DNA from: Sphingomonas_B tabacisoli
GTDB taxonomy: Bacteria; Pseudomonadota; Alphaproteobacteria; Sphingomonadales; Sphingomonadaceae
NCBI RefSeq assembly: GCF_042678385.1
Contig: NZ_JBHUDY010000001.1
Coordinates: 1,116,001-1,180,000 of the forward strand
DNA: 64,000 bases
Reading direction: 5' to 3'
Each line of letters opens with the position of its first letter. The stretch's first letter is position 1. Both the position numbers and the translations under genes were made by a program. Below the pieces are notes generated by a model that saw only the letters and a list, made by a program, of their open reading frames with translations, did no database searches and was not told where the DNA came from. Below, in pieces: positions 61,329 through 64,000 of the stretch.

Positions 61329-61946
61329 TCAGGCTTGGTGAGATCGGTCCGCGACCCAGCGCTCAAGCGCTTCGGCCGGGATTATTTCGTCAAAGGCAAG
61401 GCCGAACTCATTGCCTTGCGTCCACCGGATCTCGCTTCTGAGCGGCGGCAGGTCGGGAAGCATCAGGACGGCCGGGCCCGGCTTCTTCAGCGATTGAGAT
61501 GTCTCGAACCGCGCGCCGCCGGATGAGATGTCCCGCGCCCGTCCATAGTAGAAGCGGGCGTTGACGCGCAGCGTCGCCCGGCAGTCGATCTCGAGGCGGG
61601 GGCTGCTGCGGCGCTCCTCCCGCGCTTCCTCAACCCATTGTTGCGCCAGCAAGCGGTCGACATCGACGGTCTTCTTGAACGCGATTCCGATGCTCCAATC
61701 ACGCGTCCAGAGGATTGATCCCTCGATCAACTCCCCCGGAACGAGTTCCACCCGGACATCCTCGCCGGGAAGTCGCGGGTGGAAAATCGAGGCCATCAGG
61801 CCGCCGGTGGAAATGTTGCGAACGACGCATGGTTCTCGGGCGGTGGCCGTGTGCAGCACGGCCGGCCGTCGAACCAGAGAGTAACGCGGGTGCGCCCGGC
61901 GATTCAGGTGAAACGAGGATCGCTCGGGAGCACGCTGCTGGTTCAT
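61329..61946 (-). CDS. Tandem PilZ-domain protein
   Basis: A 205-residue cytoplasmic protein with two PilZ domains, each with the c-di-GMP binding pattern: RAHPR with NISTGG in the first (about 17-48) and RSSPR with DISSGG in the second (about 113-144). It should bind c-di-GMP twice. Its ATG overlaps the stop of the upstream GGDEF/EAL gene (ATGA), so enzyme and receptor are made together. Confidence 0.88.
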   Translation of the reverse strand: MNQQRAPERSSFHLNRRAHPRYSLVRRPAVLHTATAREPCVVRNISTGGLMASIFHPRLPGEDVRVELVPGELIEGSILWTRDWSIGIAFKKTVDVDRLLAQQWVEEAREERRSSPRLEIDCRATLRVNARFYYGRARDISSGGARFETSQSLKKPGPAVLMLPDLPPLRSEIRWTQGNEFGLAFDEIIPAEALERWVADRSHQA

Positions 61947-64000
61947 GCCGCGCGGGAGGTGCGCCGGCGCACGGGCACTTTGAGCTCGACCGCCTCTTCC
62001 GCGACCGCCGGGCTATCGGAATGTTCGGCGCGCTCCGGCCGGCCGACGAGGAAGCCCTGGATCAGCGTGCAACCAAGATCGCGGACCAGCTTGCGCTCCG
62101 CCTCGGTTTCGACGCCCTCGGCCGTCGTCGTCATGCCCAGGCCCTTCGCCATCGAGATGATCGCCTGGATGATCGCCAGGCTTTCCTGACAGCCGTTGGC
62201 GGCGGCCTTTACGAAGCTGCGGTCGATCTTGATCTTCGAGAATTCGGCGCGCTGCAGATAGCCGAGCGACGAATAGCCTGTGCCGAAATCGTCGAGCGCC
62301 AGGCCGACGCCCAGAGACTTGAGCGCTTCCAGCGTCTTGCCCGTCGCCGGTCCCTCGCGAAGATAGACCGACTCCGTGACCTCGAACTCCAGCCGCTCCG
62401 GCGCCAGCCCGGTATGAGCGAGAGCGCTCAGCACATTCGCCAGCAGGCCGTCGGCCTCGACCTGCAGGGCCGAGAGATTCACCGCCAGCTTCACATGCTC
62501 GGGCCAGCGGGCAGCCTCGGCACAGGCCGTGCGCAGCACCCATTCGCCGATGCCGCGGATCAGGCCGGCATCCTCGGCGACTGGAATAAACCGCTCGGGC
62601 GACACTTCGCCGCGAGTCGGGTGATTCCAGCGGAGCAGCGCCTCGAACGCCACCACTTCGTTGCGTTCGGCGTCGACGATCGGCTGATAGGCGATGCTGA
62701 ACTGCTTTTCGGTCAGGGCCACGCGGAGGTCCGCTTCCATGCGGCGGCGCTCGTCGGCTTCGTCCAGCATGGCGGGAACGAAATGCGTGTATTTGCCGCG
62801 TCCTTGATGCTTCGAGCAGTATAGCGCGAGGTCGGCATTGCGGGTCAGCAGGTCGACCGTGGTCGCTTCGCTTTCCGCGGTCGCGATGCCGATGGAAGCG
62901 CCGATCGTCGCGGTCGCGCCGACGACAGGATAAGGCGCGGAGAGCGCTTCGACGACGCTTCCGGCGATCTCTTCCAGTTTCGCCGGCTCCACATCCTGGA
63001 CGATCGCCGCGAACTCGTCGCCGCCCAGGCGGCCGGCAAAGGCGCCTTCCGGAAGCACTTCGTGCAGGCGGTTGCCGACTTCGAGCAGCAAGGCGTCGCC
63101 GGCCTCGTGGCCAAGCGTGTCGTTGACCGACTTGAAACGGTCCAGGTCGATCAGCATCAGCGCGCAACTGCGCTTCGGCTGCACGCTGAGCGCGTCGTGC
63201 AGCAGCTCGCGGATGAAGCGGCGGTTCGGCAGCCCGGTCAGCGCGTCGTGGCGGGCGGCGTGATTGAGCTTCACGTTCGCTTCGGCAACCCGATTGCGGC
63301 TGCGGCGGATCGCGCGATAGGCGAAGAAGCCGATCGTGAAGATGGTCAGCGCCGTCAGCAGGCCGATGGAGCCGATCATGGTCAGCTGCTGGACCCGCTG
63401 CCGCGACGCTGCCAGGTCCGCTTCGCGCGTGAGACGTTCGGCTTTCAACTTCGCGATCCGCGTTTCCTGATTGGCGGCGTCGAAGCGGGCGGCCATCAGC
63501 GCCGAACTCGTCGTGGCCGCGACCTCGCGCGCTTCGTCGTCGAGCCGCTTCAGCGCCGCCAGATGGCGGAACGCCAGCGGCGCATCGCCGGCGCGGATAT
63601 AGATCTGCCGCGCCGTGTCGTGGAAATCGCGATAGGGCGCGGTGGAGTGCTCGAGTTCAACGCCGGCAAAGGTCTTTTCGATCAGCGCGCGAGCGCCGCC
63701 GAGATCCCCGCGGGCCAGCGCGATCTGCGCGCGCACGCCCCAAAGATACGGCTCCCAGCCGACGGCTGCGCGCTGCGAAATCCGCAGGCCCAGACGCGCC
63801 GTGCTCTCTGCCTGGTCGAGCTTGCCCTCCAGCATCTGCGCCGAGGCGAGGTTTGAAAGAATGCGCGCCTGAAGCAGATCGCTTTCGCTGGCCTTCGCTG
63901 CGGTCAGGGCGAGCTGGAACTCCGCCTCGGCATCCTTGTAGCGGCCGAGTTCCTTGAAGGCATTGCCGCGGTTGTTGTGCGCGGTGAGCGCCAGCACCGG
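61943..64000 (-). CDS. TPR-GGDEF-EAL c-di-GMP signalling protein (5' partial)
   Basis: About 685 C-terminal residues; the start lies beyond the window. TPR-like helices are followed by one membrane helix (fragment residues about 205-228), a GGDEF domain with intact GGDEF (RLGGDEFAAI), and an EAL domain with FEALLRW, EVTESVYL, DDFGTGYSSLGYL, KIDRSF and AEGVET all intact. Both cyclase and phosphodiesterase activities are possible. TPRs before the membrane helix suggest a periplasmic protein-binding sensor region. Confidence 0.9.
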   Translation of the reverse strand, partial: PVLALTAHNNRGNAFKELGRYKDAEAEFQLALTAAKASESDLLQARILSNLASAQMLEGKLDQAESTARLGLRISQRAAVGWEPYLWGVRAQIALARGDLGGARALIEKTFAGVELEHSTAPYRDFHDTARQIYIRAGDAPLAFRHLAALKRLDDEAREVAATTSSALMAARFDAANQETRIAKLKAERLTREADLAASRQRVQQLTMIGSIGLLTALTIFTIGFFAYRAIRRSRNRVAEANVKLNHAARHDALTGLPNRRFIRELLHDALSVQPKRSCALMLIDLDRFKSVNDTLGHEAGDALLLEVGNRLHEVLPEGAFAGRLGGDEFAAIVQDVEPAKLEEIAGSVVEALSAPYPVVGATATIGASIGIATAESEATTVDLLTRNADLALYCSKHQGRGKYTHFVPAMLDEADERRRMEADLRVALTEKQFSIAYQPIVDAERNEVVAFEALLRWNHPTRGEVSPERFIPVAEDAGLIRGIGEWVLRTACAEAARWPEHVKLAVNLSALQVEADGLLANVLSALAHTGLAPERLEFEVTESVYLREGPATGKTLEALKSLGVGLALDDFGTGYSSLGYLQRAEFSKIKIDRSFVKAAANGCQESLAIIQAIISMAKGLGMTTTAEGVETEAERKLVRDLGCTLIQGFLVGRPERAEHSDSPAVAEEAVELKVPVRRRTSRAA

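Overview
The window is GC-rich, almost gap-free alphaproteobacterial chromosome. Gene content and order point to the Sphingomonadales: AddAB instead of RecBCD, an Nuo operon that runs into birA-coaX-RNase J-DUF1467, a CheA with a long C-terminal extension, and many short palindromic intergenic elements. No phage, transposase, plasmid or CRISPR locus is visible. The first gene (addB) and the last (a GGDEF/EAL protein) are cut by the window ends.

Layout. 1-5.5 kb: addB (partial), addA, trxA. 5.6-10.7 kb: chemotaxis genes cheA, cheW, cheY, cheB, cheR without a receptor gene. 10.8-16.1 kb: DMT transporter, AmpD-like amidase, alanine dehydrogenase with a divergent Lrp/AsnC regulator, and Kup potassium permease. 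16.2-23.8 kb: GST, 2'-5' RNA ligase, flavin reductase, a CAU tRNA, DUF72, ThiE, L,D-transpeptidase, M23 peptidase, EF-P and an inositol monophosphatase family protein. 24-40.7 kb: complete nuoA-N, interrupted by three extra ORFs and seven palindromic elements. 40.7-44.3 kb: birA, coaX, RNase J, DUF1467. 44.3-48.5 kb: a large coiled-coil membrane protein (possibly TipN-like), a degenerate Hpt protein, an unusual nucleotidyltransferase-like membrane protein and a small hypothetical protein. 48.5-61.3 kb: a two-component system divergent from a small secreted-peptide gene and an HlyD-ABC-FtsX/FtsX/FtsX export operon. 61.3-64 kb: a tandem PilZ protein coupled to a TPR-GGDEF-EAL protein.

The most notable system is at 48.5-61.3 kb. 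A histidine kinase with two membrane segments and almost no periplasmic loop is co-transcribed with a sigma-54-dependent response regulator. The facing intergenic DNA holds two sigma-54 (-24/-12) promoters with the correct 10-bp GG-to-GC spacing. It also holds three copies of one 16-bp palindrome, TGTyCG-N4-CGrACA. Two of these lie 20 bp apart, about 90-110 bp upstream of the predicted start of the hlyD transcript. The first promoter precedes a 45-codon ORF that would leave a 14-residue peptide after signal cleavage; the second precedes the adaptor, ATPase and three tandemly duplicated MacB-type permeases. This reads as a self-contained sigma-54-controlled envelope-stress or peptide-export regulon.

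Two further patterns recur. Palindromic elements sit at gene junctions and in at least five cases supply the Shine-Dalgarno sequence of the next gene (suhB-like, nuoF, nuoH, nuoJ, DUF1467). Stop/start overlaps of the NTGA type are used for translational coupling with all four first bases, including a probable CTG start for birA.
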